Shown here one piece after another: positions 27,457 to 36,249 of a stretch of 64,000 nt of DNA. The stretch comes from Bacillota bacterium (GTDB taxonomy: Bacteria > Bacillota > Clostridia > Lachnospirales > Anaerotignaceae): NCBI GenBank assembly GCA_019422105.1, contig JAHZDZ010000014.1, positions 30,597 through 94,596 on the forward strand, written 5' to 3'. The notes beneath the pieces were generated by a model. The model searched no databases. It had not been told where the DNA came from and was given only the letters and a program-made list of their open reading frames with translations. The translations under genes were made by a program, and so were the position numbers. Each line of letters opens with the position of its first letter. The first letter of the stretch is position 1.

Positions 27457-30400
27457 TTATTCCTCCTCTCCAATATCCTCAAAAAAGAAAATCTGCCTTT
27501 TGCCATTCTTCTTTGCGATGTACATCGCCTTATCAGCCGCGCAAAATAATTCCCGGTACGTTTTCCCATCGGTGGGGGCAAGGGCAACCCCAATGCTGAC
27601 GCTCAAAGGCGGCGTCCCCGTTTCAATGCAGGATTCCAAGTGCTTTTGCAGCAATTCCGCCTTTTTAAAGGCCGTTTCCCTGCTGTTGATATTGGCCATA
27701 AAGACGGCTAACTCATCCCCGCCGATTCTTCCCAGAACATCCTCGGAGCGGAAGGTACGCCGCATACAATCGGCGATAAAGCGAAGCGCCTGATCCCCCG
27801 CAGCATGGCCGTATCTGTCGTTGATATGCTTGAAGCCATCCGCATCGATAATAAAAAGCATACCTGTTTTCTCCTGCGCCAACCGATGAGCAATCTGTTT
27901 CTCCGTCACCGCCTTGTTTATCAGCCCTGTCAAACCATCCGTCTCTGATATTTTCAACAGCCGTTCCTCGCTGCGTATGTGCTCGTCAATATCTGTGATT
28001 TTGCCGATTACGGAAACCAGCGTTTCTTTTTCATAAAGGTACTGATACTGAATCAGGCTCCAAAAATACTCGTCCCTGTCAGGGCGCATCAGCCGCACAC
28101 GGATTTCACCGGACGGCGCAGCGGCCTCTCCATCAAGCATCTGCCGCACCACCCTTTGATCTTCGCCATGTACATAAATCAGATTCAGCTGACCGGGCCC
28201 GCCGCCCTTCTGGGTCAGCTCATAGATACGAAACAATTTGACGGAATTGGAGGTAAAGCGGATAATGTCGCGGCGGCAGTCATAATCAAACAGCACCGTA
28301 TCGGAAAAATGCTCCAGCAGAAGATAGCGCTGTTCATCAAAGGAAAACCTGCGCTGCATCCTTCCCACAAACAGAATGATAACTGCGGAAACCAAAACAA
28401 CCGCCGCAATCAGTACCGCAATATTACTCATTGTACTGTGCACAATATGCTGGGAAGTGGCAAAGGCCTTGTCCGCTTTCAGGCAGACCACCAGATGCCA
28501 GTCATTGTACTTTAATCCTGTCATGGCGATATAGTAGGGCGCGCCATCGAAGATGCCAATGCGTATACTCTTTGCCTGCTCATCATTGGCGGCGAAGGCC
28601 GCACGCAGTTCCTCCATCGTTTCCTCGTCAATTCCCCAATTCAGCATTCTCTCCAACAGACGTTCTCCCCGGGCAAGCCCTTCATTCGTTCGTACAGTAA
28701 GCACCCTGCTGTCGCTGTCTGTCAGAAAAACGGCGGCAATTTCCCCCTGAGCCGGATCATACAGCTCCGTGGAAACCAATGTTTCCGCGTTAAAAACACC
28801 GCGCACCGCGCCAATAAAATTTCCATTGCTCATTACAGGTACACCAAGGCCAATGCAATAGATATTGCCCAGCCGCTCTGAAAATGTGATTTCCGATACA
28901 ACCGTCTCACCGCTCATCAGTTTTTTCAGTGTGTCGGCCGCTTCCGGCCGCGCACTTCCATCTGCCAGCTGCCTTTTGTAATCCTCATAGGAATAATATG
29001 CGTACGTGACATCCTGGCTGTCCTCATTGAGGGCCAGCAGGTATGTATTGATAAAGGCGGGGGTGTCGTCCTCCCCAAACAAAACCGCCATAGAGTCCAA
29101 TGTGCTGATGATGCCGGCAATTTCCCCAAGTGTGCTTTCCCGCTGCCCATTGGTATAGGCATTCAGCGTTTCTTTCACCATACTGCTGAATTCCCTCTGT
29201 GTCCGATTTCGGTTGAGTATCAGAACACCGGTAATGCACACACCTAAAAATACGCCGCACAGCAGGATCACAATCAGATATGGAATAGTTCGCATGTATG
29301 AACATTTGGGCCCGCCGTTTTCATGATTTTTGACGGTATCCTTATTCTCCTTTTCTGGCAGCATAGAAGGCGGAAGGGAATATTTTTCTCCGCCGTCCAA
29401 CATCCTGCCCAGCTCTTCGGGTGGCATTGCTTCTGAAAAGAAAAAGCCCTGCACAACCGTACAGCCGAGGCGGAGCAAATAGAGACACTGCTCCTCCGTC
29501 TCAACCCCCTCGCACAGTACCTTTACGCCAAGCCCCCGTGCAATTTTGACAATATTCGGCATCAGCGCCTCATTGCGTACCCTCACAGCCGGAATGTCGG
29601 AGAGCAGAACGCGGTCCATTTTCAGACAATCAAAGCGCAGATCCTGCCATATTCCGCTTTCAACACAGCCAGAGCCAAAATTGTCAACGGACACCTTATG
29701 GCCATAGGCGCGAAGCTGGTCAATCAGCTGTTTTGCGCCGGAAAATTCATCCAATAAAAATTTTTCTGACAATTCAAAGGCAAGCAGCTCCGGCGGAACA
29801 TGATATTCCTTTACAATGGCATGCAGCTTGTCCACTGATGCAGAGTCATAGATATGCAGACGTGACAAATTAACTGAAACAGGGACTGTGGGAAGGCCAT
29901 TTTCAATCCGGTTGGAGAGGAAACGGCAAACCTGACGGCAGATGCTTTGATCCAGCTTGATGACCGCGCCGCTTTTTTCCATCGCCTCCAAAAACATATC
30001 CGGATTTATCACATTCCCATTTTGATCCACGCGCCGCGCCAAGGCCTCCGCTCCGATAATTTCACCGCTGCACAAATCCACCTTTGGCTGCAAATAGAAA
30101 CAAAAACGATTCTCTCTCAGCGCATTGTAATTTTCTTTTTCCGACTCATACTCTGCTGCTGTTTGTTGCCGCATGGCCTCGTCATACAGTATCGCTTTGG
30201 TGGAAAAGTATTTTTTCGCAGCCTTACGCGCCGCATTTGCATTGTTAATGCTCTCGTATACATTATCCTTCTCAATGACGCAGATGCCGCAGGCGGCTCT
30301 TAAATCACATGCCGGATGCTGTATCCGCCATTCATCAAGAAACGTCTGAATTGCTGCGTCGCTGCCGCCTTTCATATCGCGTATATCCTTCCCATCCTCC

Positions 30401-30639
30401 AAAAAGAACAGACAAAGAAACAAATCCGCAAAAGCTCTCTGACACAAGAGTATACCCGTCCAATCTGCAAGCAGGCCCTCCATCTGTCCCAGCAGTTCAT
30501 CTCCCGTTTTCATGCCATAAATATGGTTTACGGTGTGGAAGTTTGTAATATCCGCAGCCAGCACATAGAATTTCCCCTCACCGGAATGCGCAGAGATCAC
30601 CTGAACCGCCTGCCGTATAAAATTCTCATTTGGATTCAT
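27457..30639 (-). CDS. Membrane c-di-GMP protein: EAL, sensor and C-terminal GGDEF
   Basis: 1060-residue membrane protein. Order: degenerate N-terminal GGDEF-like domain (1-155, signature replaced by RAFADLF); EAL domain (about 165-415) with E198-A-L, VNLSR, FELSE, KMD and CEGVE; transmembrane helix (about 452-475); extracytoplasmic Cache-like sensor (about 480-740); second helix; PAS-like segment; intact GGDEF domain with RIGGDEL (971-977). In the EAL domain the metal motif DDFG reads D319-N320-FG, so phosphodiesterase activity is probably weak or lost while the C-terminal cyclase looks active. It follows the next gene upstream by 24 bases, so the two form an operon. Start follows GGGAGGGGGGGAGA. 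Confidence 0.9.
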   Translation of the reverse strand: MNPNENFIRQAVQVISAHSGEGKFYVLAADITNFHTVNHIYGMKTGDELLGQMEGLLADWTGILLCQRAFADLFLCLFFLEDGKDIRDMKGGSDAAIQTFLDEWRIQHPACDLRAACGICVIEKDNVYESINNANAARKAAKKYFSTKAILYDEAMRQQTAAEYESEKENYNALRENRFCFYLQPKVDLCSGEIIGAEALARRVDQNGNVINPDMFLEAMEKSGAVIKLDQSICRQVCRFLSNRIENGLPTVPVSVNLSRLHIYDSASVDKLHAIVKEYHVPPELLAFELSEKFLLDEFSGAKQLIDQLRAYGHKVSVDNFGSGCVESGIWQDLRFDCLKMDRVLLSDIPAVRVRNEALMPNIVKIARGLGVKVLCEGVETEEQCLYLLRLGCTVVQGFFFSEAMPPEELGRMLDGGEKYSLPPSMLPEKENKDTVKNHENGGPKCSYMRTIPYLIVILLCGVFLGVCITGVLILNRNRTQREFSSMVKETLNAYTNGQRESTLGEIAGIISTLDSMAVLFGEDDTPAFINTYLLALNEDSQDVTYAYYSYEDYKRQLADGSARPEAADTLKKLMSGETVVSEITFSERLGNIYCIGLGVPVMSNGNFIGAVRGVFNAETLVSTELYDPAQGEIAAVFLTDSDSRVLTVRTNEGLARGERLLERMLNWGIDEETMEELRAAFAANDEQAKSIRIGIFDGAPYYIAMTGLKYNDWHLVVCLKADKAFATSQHIVHSTMSNIAVLIAAVVLVSAVIILFVGRMQRRFSFDEQRYLLLEHFSDTVLFDYDCRRDIIRFTSNSVKLFRIYELTQKGGGPGQLNLIYVHGEDQRVVRQMLDGEAAAPSGEIRVRLMRPDRDEYFWSLIQYQYLYEKETLVSVIGKITDIDEHIRSEERLLKISETDGLTGLINKAVTEKQIAHRLAQEKTGMLFIIDADGFKHINDRYGHAAGDQALRFIADCMRRTFRSEDVLGRIGGDELAVFMANINSRETAFKKAELLQKHLESCIETGTPPLSVSIGVALAPTDGKTYRELFCAADKAMYIAKKNGKRQIFFFEDIGEEE

Positions 30640-30663
30640 ATGTCTCCCCCCCTCCCGGCAAGA

Positions 30664-33558
30664 TTAGAATTTTAGAGCCAGCAGCCGTTCAAACGCCTCT
30701 GTTTTCATCGGACGGTAAAAGTAAAAGCCCTGGGCAATGCGGCATCCAATATCCCGAAGCACATGAATCTGCACCTCTGTCTCCACACCCTCACATACGA
30801 CCTCCATCCCCAGCTTTGAGGCCATCGTTACCAGATTTTCAATAACAATCATCTCCCGCGGCCCCTGAAGACCGGCGCATACAAAACTGCGATCCAGTTT
30901 GAGTACATCCGCCATGAGCCTTTGAAGCTGACCAAGAGATGAGTAGCCGGAGCCGAAATCATCAATTGCAATCTGAAATCCATGCTGCTTTAGTTCCGTC
31001 AAAACAGGCGCCAGGCCCTCCGATCCGCTGGCAATGGTGCTCTCCGTTATCTCCACCTCCAGCAGATTATGGGGAATCCGATACCTATCAGCGATTTCAG
31101 AAATTTGTCTGACAAATTCCGTCTGTTCAAAATGAAGCTGTGAGAAATTACAGGAGACTGTGACAGCGCAAAGCTTTTCATCCAGCCATTTTCTTACAGT
31201 ACGGCAGACCTGTTCAAACATATATAAATCCACTTGGATAATCAAGCCCTTTTTTTCAAAAAACGGAATAAATAAATTTGGCATCAAAAGTCCCCGCTCC
31301 GGGTGATTCCAGCGCACCAATGCCTCACAGCCTACAATCTCGCCTGTATTCATATCCACCTTGGGCTGGTAATAGGCTTCAAATTCCTGCTGTTCTAAGG
31401 CATAGGCAAGCCTGCCCTCCAGCTCCTGTTCAAACAGCGCTTTATTCCTCATCTGCTCATCATACAGTACAACAGACAGCCCCGCCACCGTCTTAGCGCT
31501 GCGCATGGCATAATTGGCAAGGTCAAGCATCTGTTTGATGTCCTGCTTTTCATCATCCGCCACAGGATAGGCGCCAAAGGAAATTACAATATCATAGGGA
31601 ACTATCCCTCTTTCCCTCCGCCATTGGTTCAGCTCCATCTGTATTTGCTCCAGACAATGTGTAAATATTTCCCACTCCTCATATCGCTTGAGCATCACAA
31701 AATTATCGGCCGAAAGCCTGGCGCAGCATTCCTTCTCCTGATTAAAGCGCTGTAAAACACTGCCGAATGCTCTCAGAACCTCATCACCCTCCTCAAAGCC
31801 AAAGGTATCATTGATAAGCTTAAAGCGGTCGATGTCGCAGTAAATAACAGCGTAGTGCTCCGCCGTCCCGGCACAGAGAAGCTCAGCCGCCCGGACATAA
31901 AAACGATTTATATTATCAAGCCCCGTCAGCTCATCCCGATAGAGCAGATTCTTTATGCGCCGGCTGCTGCGGGATATATTTATAAGATTGATGCACAAAA
32001 GCAGTATAATGCATCCGAATACGGCAGCCACAAGAAATGTAATCAGCACGATATTCTGGTGGACAAAGTCCTCCACCGTAATGGGCCTGACGGCAATGGA
32101 GTTATTGAGCAGCATTGTGTCAATCTCCTCATTGGACAGGTATTTGATATACTTGTCCAAAATGGAAAATAACCGCGGATCGGCAGATTTGGATACACCG
32201 ATGCACAGGTCGCTGGGATATTGTGTCAGCGTTGTGGCATGAAGCTTTTCATATTTCGGATCGCTGATTATGTAATTTGCCACCTGGGTATTGGTATAGG
32301 TTGCCTGTGCTCTTCCCTCCAGCACCGCGTCAAAGCAGTCCTGCACAGAATCAAAATAGAGAATGTCCTTGTCGGTATTATTCTGAGCAACGCGCTCTGA
32401 AAGCTGATATCCATTGGGAAGAGCCAGCACACTCACATCCGGCCTTTCCACCTGGGTAATCATTACGCCCGGGGTGTGCAGAAAACGGAGCGTGGTGTTC
32501 ATATGATTGCGCTCATCCCACAGGTAATCCCCATCCACAACAGAGATTACGTCTGTTTCCCCGTACTTCAGCGCAGTCAGAGCTGCGGAAGCGGGCCGGG
32601 CCTCAAACTGAAATTTCAGTCCGCTTTTCTCTCCAATCCGCATAAAAATATCCGCCATGATACCATCAAATTCCCCTTCTTCATTTTTATAGGAAAGAGG
32701 TGCAAAGGAGGAATCATAGGAGATACGGATGGGATCGGCCGCCGCCGCAATGTATTGGGCTTCCTCCTTGGTCAGGGCCGGAATTTGATTTGCGCTTGGC
32801 GACAGGTATTTGTCGTAAAGATCCGTCCGATAGTCGGGATTCCGCAGCAGAATGTCGTTGATGGCCCTGTTTATCTGTGCCAACAGATCCGGGCGCTGTT
32901 TTGAGACCGCAATATACATCGGAGTCGGCGCAAATTGGGCAACGCTGCGGAAAATGCTGCTTCGGCCCAGGTGCGTAATTGCCACGCCGTCCAGCGTCCC
33001 CTCCTCCAGCGCGTCCAGCAGCACCTGCGTCTCATCATATTCGAGTATGGTGAGCGTTACGCCGTGCTCTTCGCAGTACCGCTTAAAGCTCTCTCCGTCC
33101 TCGCCTCCCTTTATGATTCCCACCTTCATCCCCTGAAAAGCGTCAAAATCCTCATAATTATATCGGGTATCGTCTAACCGTACATTCAGGGTTGTGTAAA
33201 TCGTACACATGGACTCGTCTGTAAAAAGCATCTGCTCCATGCGCTCCTCCGTGCGGTATACGGCAGGCAGAATGTCAATCTTCCCCTCCGTTAAAAGACG
33301 GAACGCTTCCTGCCAGCTTGGGGAATCCACCACCTCGTAGGACAGTCCTCCCAGCTTTGACACTTCCTGCAAAAACTCGAAATTGTAGCCCTCATATTCC
33401 CCCTGCGCATTGCGGTACATGTAATCGCCGTCCTCATAGTAGCCCACACGCACATCAGAAAATGCCTCTCCCGCAAATGTGCTCTGATAAAACGCAAAAA
33501 GCGTAAAAAAACCGGCAATCAGCGCGATCCAGCTTATAACCCTTATTTTTATCCGCAT
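30664..33558 (-). CDS. Membrane c-di-GMP phosphodiesterase with two solute-binding domains
   Basis: 964-residue membrane sensor. A signal/anchor helix is followed by two tandem family-3 solute-binding domains facing outside (about 45-265, VRVGYYEDGDYMYRNAQGEYEGYNF; about 285-500, PIRISYDSSFAPLSY), a transmembrane helix near 520, a GGDEF domain with a ruined signature (RLSADNF) and a complete EAL domain (about 728-964: CEALVRW, SCNFSQ, EVEITES, IDDFGSGYSSL, LKLDRSFV, CEGVE, AQGFYF). It should hydrolyse c-di-GMP in response to an amino-acid-like ligand. Start at 33558 follows GGGAGGGAG; a longer frame to 33606 is less likely. First gene of a two-gene operon. Confidence 0.9.
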   Translation of the reverse strand: MRIKIRVISWIALIAGFFTLFAFYQSTFAGEAFSDVRVGYYEDGDYMYRNAQGEYEGYNFEFLQEVSKLGGLSYEVVDSPSWQEAFRLLTEGKIDILPAVYRTEERMEQMLFTDESMCTIYTTLNVRLDDTRYNYEDFDAFQGMKVGIIKGGEDGESFKRYCEEHGVTLTILEYDETQVLLDALEEGTLDGVAITHLGRSSIFRSVAQFAPTPMYIAVSKQRPDLLAQINRAINDILLRNPDYRTDLYDKYLSPSANQIPALTKEEAQYIAAAADPIRISYDSSFAPLSYKNEEGEFDGIMADIFMRIGEKSGLKFQFEARPASAALTALKYGETDVISVVDGDYLWDERNHMNTTLRFLHTPGVMITQVERPDVSVLALPNGYQLSERVAQNNTDKDILYFDSVQDCFDAVLEGRAQATYTNTQVANYIISDPKYEKLHATTLTQYPSDLCIGVSKSADPRLFSILDKYIKYLSNEEIDTMLLNNSIAVRPITVEDFVHQNIVLITFLVAAVFGCIILLLCINLINISRSSRRIKNLLYRDELTGLDNINRFYVRAAELLCAGTAEHYAVIYCDIDRFKLINDTFGFEEGDEVLRAFGSVLQRFNQEKECCARLSADNFVMLKRYEEWEIFTHCLEQIQMELNQWRRERGIVPYDIVISFGAYPVADDEKQDIKQMLDLANYAMRSAKTVAGLSVVLYDEQMRNKALFEQELEGRLAYALEQQEFEAYYQPKVDMNTGEIVGCEALVRWNHPERGLLMPNLFIPFFEKKGLIIQVDLYMFEQVCRTVRKWLDEKLCAVTVSCNFSQLHFEQTEFVRQISEIADRYRIPHNLLEVEITESTIASGSEGLAPVLTELKQHGFQIAIDDFGSGYSSLGQLQRLMADVLKLDRSFVCAGLQGPREMIVIENLVTMASKLGMEVVCEGVETEVQIHVLRDIGCRIAQGFYFYRPMKTEAFERLLALKF

Positions 33559-33809
33559 GTGAACTCCCTCCCCGACGGCACGGCTCCATTTATGATAAAA
33601 CCACATCTTTCCTATTTTAACTATAGGCCAATTTTATCACAGGCACACACGAAATGCAAATTGAGCAACAGAGCAAAAAACATTATAAAAAATTTCAAGA
33701 TATGCGGTCTTCCTCTATTTTCGGCATACACTCCGCACAAAGCAGGCATCCGCTATAAAGCAAAATGCTGTGCTCTTCAAAGCAGAACCTGATTTACGGA
33801 CATAAAAAA

Positions 33810-33847
33810 AGCCCCGAAGGGCGTGAAGCCTTTATTTTACAAGGCTT
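33810..33847 (-). terminator. Double hairpin with T run on the - strand
   Basis: On the - strand AAGCCTT/AAGGCTT is followed by GCCC-TTCG-GGGC and seven Ts. It begins at the last codons of the small frame 33837-34082, as expected for that frame's own terminator. Confidence 0.6.
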
Positions 33848-34082
33848 TTAATTTTATATTTTTGTCCCTGCCAAGATTCTCCCGCTGTGCCTTCCTTTCA
33901 TTTCCCATTCTCATCGCTTCCCGTTCAACCCAAGCGCACACAAATAACACCTCTGTTGCTAAAAATCCCCCTACACCACCCTCGGCAAAAACTGGTACAT
34001 GGTTGTAAATATAACAAATAAAAAATACAATTGTAACGATACTGAGCATAATTGTAATAGAAAAACCGCTCCGCGTTTCCAA
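33837..34082 (-). CDS. Small predicted membrane protein or gene remnant
   Basis: Not recognised. An 81-residue frame with a TTG start (GGAAG ten bases upstream), two probable membrane segments (FSITIMLSIVTIVFFICYIY and GGVGGFLATEVLFVCAWV) and a charged C-terminal tail (REAMRMGNERKAQREN). The frame is open further upstream without a good start, so it may be the 3' remnant of a longer gene. The terminator at its stop codon supports real gene ancestry. Confidence 0.35.
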   Translation of the reverse strand: METRSGFSITIMLSIVTIVFFICYIYNHVPVFAEGGVGGFLATEVLFVCAWVEREAMRMGNERKAQRENLGRDKNIKLKAL

Positions 34083-34340
34083 TTGAGCTGCCGCTTCCTT
34101 CTCAAACGGCTGAGATATACCCGCATTTTCTGCCTACCGTCTTTTTTCAATTTTCAAGAGCCTGCCCAATGAGGCTTAACGCAACAAAACCCATCTTCTG
34201 CATTGATTTCTTAAGAAAAACACCGAGAGCATACGCCTTAATCAAATGGACAGGCAATGAAGGCCTTCTTTGCTTCACTGCTTTCTTATGGCGCCGGCAA
34301 CGAAACGGGTGTGTGTTCTTTCTATCCCGCAGTGTTAAGG

Positions 34341-34793
34341 TTAAATCAAATCCGTTGTCCAGTTCAGGGCCTGAATTCTTGTGTTTAACTCTCTCAACTC
34401 CTTTGAGAGGCCATCTATCTCCTTCTGCATTTCCGAAACATTTACCGTACTGAGTATCTTTATCTCCTTATTGCTGTAGCGCTCTATCCGCTCGGAGGAA
34501 TCCCGCAGGAAATCTCTCAGTATATTTATCTTGAGGGTCAGCACATCCTTTTTTGCCAAAAGGTCGGCAATACTCACGCCGTCCGAGGTGATAAAGCTGT
34601 TTGTCTTATTAATGGCCTTAATCAGTCCCTCCAAATCCACACAGCACTGATTAAGCTCCGTAATCAAAGCCTCCGGCTCCTCGGAGGGCCTGTCTCCCTC
34701 CTGTACCTTGGCGTTTAACATAAGCCTCTCCCTGAGCTGCTGTATCCGTTTCTGCAAATCCCCTCTTACATTTAATGCCTCCGCCAGCTTCAT
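34341..34793 (-). CDS. DIP1984-family protein
   Basis: 150-residue, highly helical, charged protein matching the DIP1984 family: MKLAEALNVRGDLQKRIQQLRERL, GDRPSEEPEALI, TNSFITSDGVSIADLLAKKD and the C-terminal NTRIQALNWTTDLI. Members are small cytoplasmic coiled-coil proteins of unknown function. GGGAGG precedes the start. No operon partner; transcribed alone. Confidence 0.85.
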   Translation of the reverse strand: MKLAEALNVRGDLQKRIQQLRERLMLNAKVQEGDRPSEEPEALITELNQCCVDLEGLIKAINKTNSFITSDGVSIADLLAKKDVLTLKINILRDFLRDSSERIERYSNKEIKILSTVNVSEMQKEIDGLSKELRELNTRIQALNWTTDLI

Positions 34794-35095
34794 TTCCTTT
34801 TCCTCCCGACTGTTCGTCCAAATATGCTTTTTTTACAGTTTCGTTTCTCTCTCTGTATACTCATTCTATATTATTTAGACGTTTTTCCGAGAGAAAAGTT
34901 TCAAAAACATGTTTTTTAATCTCACCTTTTCCTTTGGAATCCATAGAATAAAGAAAAAGGGAGGGAAAAGGGGACAAAATACAGGCATCAATCCCTTCAG
35001 AAAATTAACAGTGCTGAAGTAATCACCCATTTTCGATTTACACATATTATATAGAAGAATCAAATTATTATTTAGTTTAAAAAGGAGGATTTACT

Positions 35096-35935
35096 ATGGG
35101 AGCATTTGAACTTGACAGTTGTACATGCGACAAAAAGAAAAGCCTGGAAGAACAATGCATCATCGCATATAAAATTTACGACCAGTGCAGGGCACAGATT
35201 TGTTTGACTCCCGCAATGCTGGGACCGGCAAGGGCTTTAACAAGCATGAACCCTTGCATGTGCCAGGGATACGATCAGGGGGAAATCATTGTTCCTCCCG
35301 TCACAAGCACTTCCGTTTCCATCAATAACTTTCAGATTGGCAGTATTACCATTCTGAGCAAAAAGCCAAACCCCTTCCGCAACGGCTTCTGGGATGTGGA
35401 AATCAAATTTGTATTTACCTACACCCTGGTATTCAGAAACGCCTGCAATGCGGATTTGGCCCAGATTAACGCCTTCAGCGTATACAAGACAAAGGTTACA
35501 CTCTACGGCGCCTGCGCATCCGATGTTGTGACAGCGACAGACCTCTTCGGTCAGTGCGCACAGCCTGCGGAATGCGGCCCGTTTGTGACAGTGGAGGCAA
35601 AAGGCGTTGGCCTTGCGGCAGAGCTTAGATTCCCATGCTGCTGTGACTGCAACTGCGGCTGCAACGACAATGAGGAGAGCCCAACGGCAGTCAATGTAAC
35701 CCTCGGACTGTTCGCAATCTACAAGATTTTCCGTCCGGTCAACCTCTGTGTGGAATCCAGCGGCTTCTGTATTCCTGAGGAATGTGCGTGCGCATCCAAT
35801 GGCGTCAGTGCTGTAGACAATCCATGTGATTTCTTCGACAGTCTGGAATTCCCGCTGAATATTTTTGCTCCGCCGGAGAGCTGCGGCTTTGCCGGATGTA
35901 AAAAGACCATGCCCGCTAAAAAATGCGGATGCTGA
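35096..35935 (+). CDS. Cysteine-rich protein, spore-surface type
   Basis: 279 residues with 26 cysteines, clustered at the N-terminus (DSCTCDKKK), centre (PCCCDCNCGCNDN) and C-terminus (CKKTMPAKKCGC). The middle is beta-rich (GFWDVEIKFVFTYTLVF, GPFVTVEAKGVGL, VNVTLGLFAIYKIFRPVNL). The pattern AYKIYDQCRAQICL...GPARA resembles uncharacterised Clostridia proteins thought to belong to spore outer layers; that role is inferred. No signal peptide, consistent with mother-cell synthesis. AAAGGAGG ribosome site and double terminator indicate strong monocistronic expression. Neighbouring sigK makes late mother-cell control plausible. Confidence 0.7.
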   Translation: MGAFELDSCTCDKKKSLEEQCIIAYKIYDQCRAQICLTPAMLGPARALTSMNPCMCQGYDQGEIIVPPVTSTSVSINNFQIGSITILSKKPNPFRNGFWDVEIKFVFTYTLVFRNACNADLAQINAFSVYKTKVTLYGACASDVVTATDLFGQCAQPAECGPFVTVEAKGVGLAAELRFPCCCDCNCGCNDNEESPTAVNVTLGLFAIYKIFRPVNLCVESSGFCIPEECACASNGVSAVDNPCDFFDSLEFPLNIFAPPESCGFAGCKKTMPAKKCGC

Positions 35936-35943
35936 AAAATAAA

Positions 35944-36006
35944 GGGGTGAGGGTTATACCCTCACCCCCAACACAAAAAAGTCCCAACGGGACTTTTTTG
36001 TGTTGG
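35944..36006 (+). terminator. Double terminator after the cysteine-rich gene
   Basis: GGGGTGAGGG/CCCTCACCCC (35944-35968), then an 18-base-pair stem CCAACACAAAAAAGTCCC with loop AAC and exact complement (35968-36006). Confidence 0.85.
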
Positions 36007-36249
36007 GCAGAGATAGAAAGAAACTTCCAAATCCACTATTTGATTGAATAGAACAGATTTTTCAGCAGACTGAATTTTACCCTCAAACTCCCATGAAATC
36101 GGTTTTCTATTGTTACGTAGGACAGTTCGTCCTAAGACTTAACCTGTCTCACACAAGGTGGTTGTTTTCATGTCGTCGGAAATTGCAATCTGACGATTTA
36201 GAAAGGGCGGGAGAGGAAGCAGGCCCCCGCTCAATCAGGCAAATTCTAA
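36007..36249. other. Intergenic remainder with small palindromes
   Basis: No gene. Contains TAGGAC-AGTT-CGTCCTA-like and TCGTC...GACGA inverted repeats (about 36118-36200) of unknown role. Confidence 0.4.

Larger units (their letters stand above)
33559..34340. other. Intergenic region with eroded coding traces
   Basis: Between the c-di-GMP operon and the DIP1984 gene. On the - strand there are two short open stretches: about 34165-34330 (reading LIKAYALGVFLKKSMQKMGFV before a stop) and the membrane-protein frame at 33837-34082. Together they look like decayed or rearranged gene pieces. No RNA gene recognised. Confidence 0.45.
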
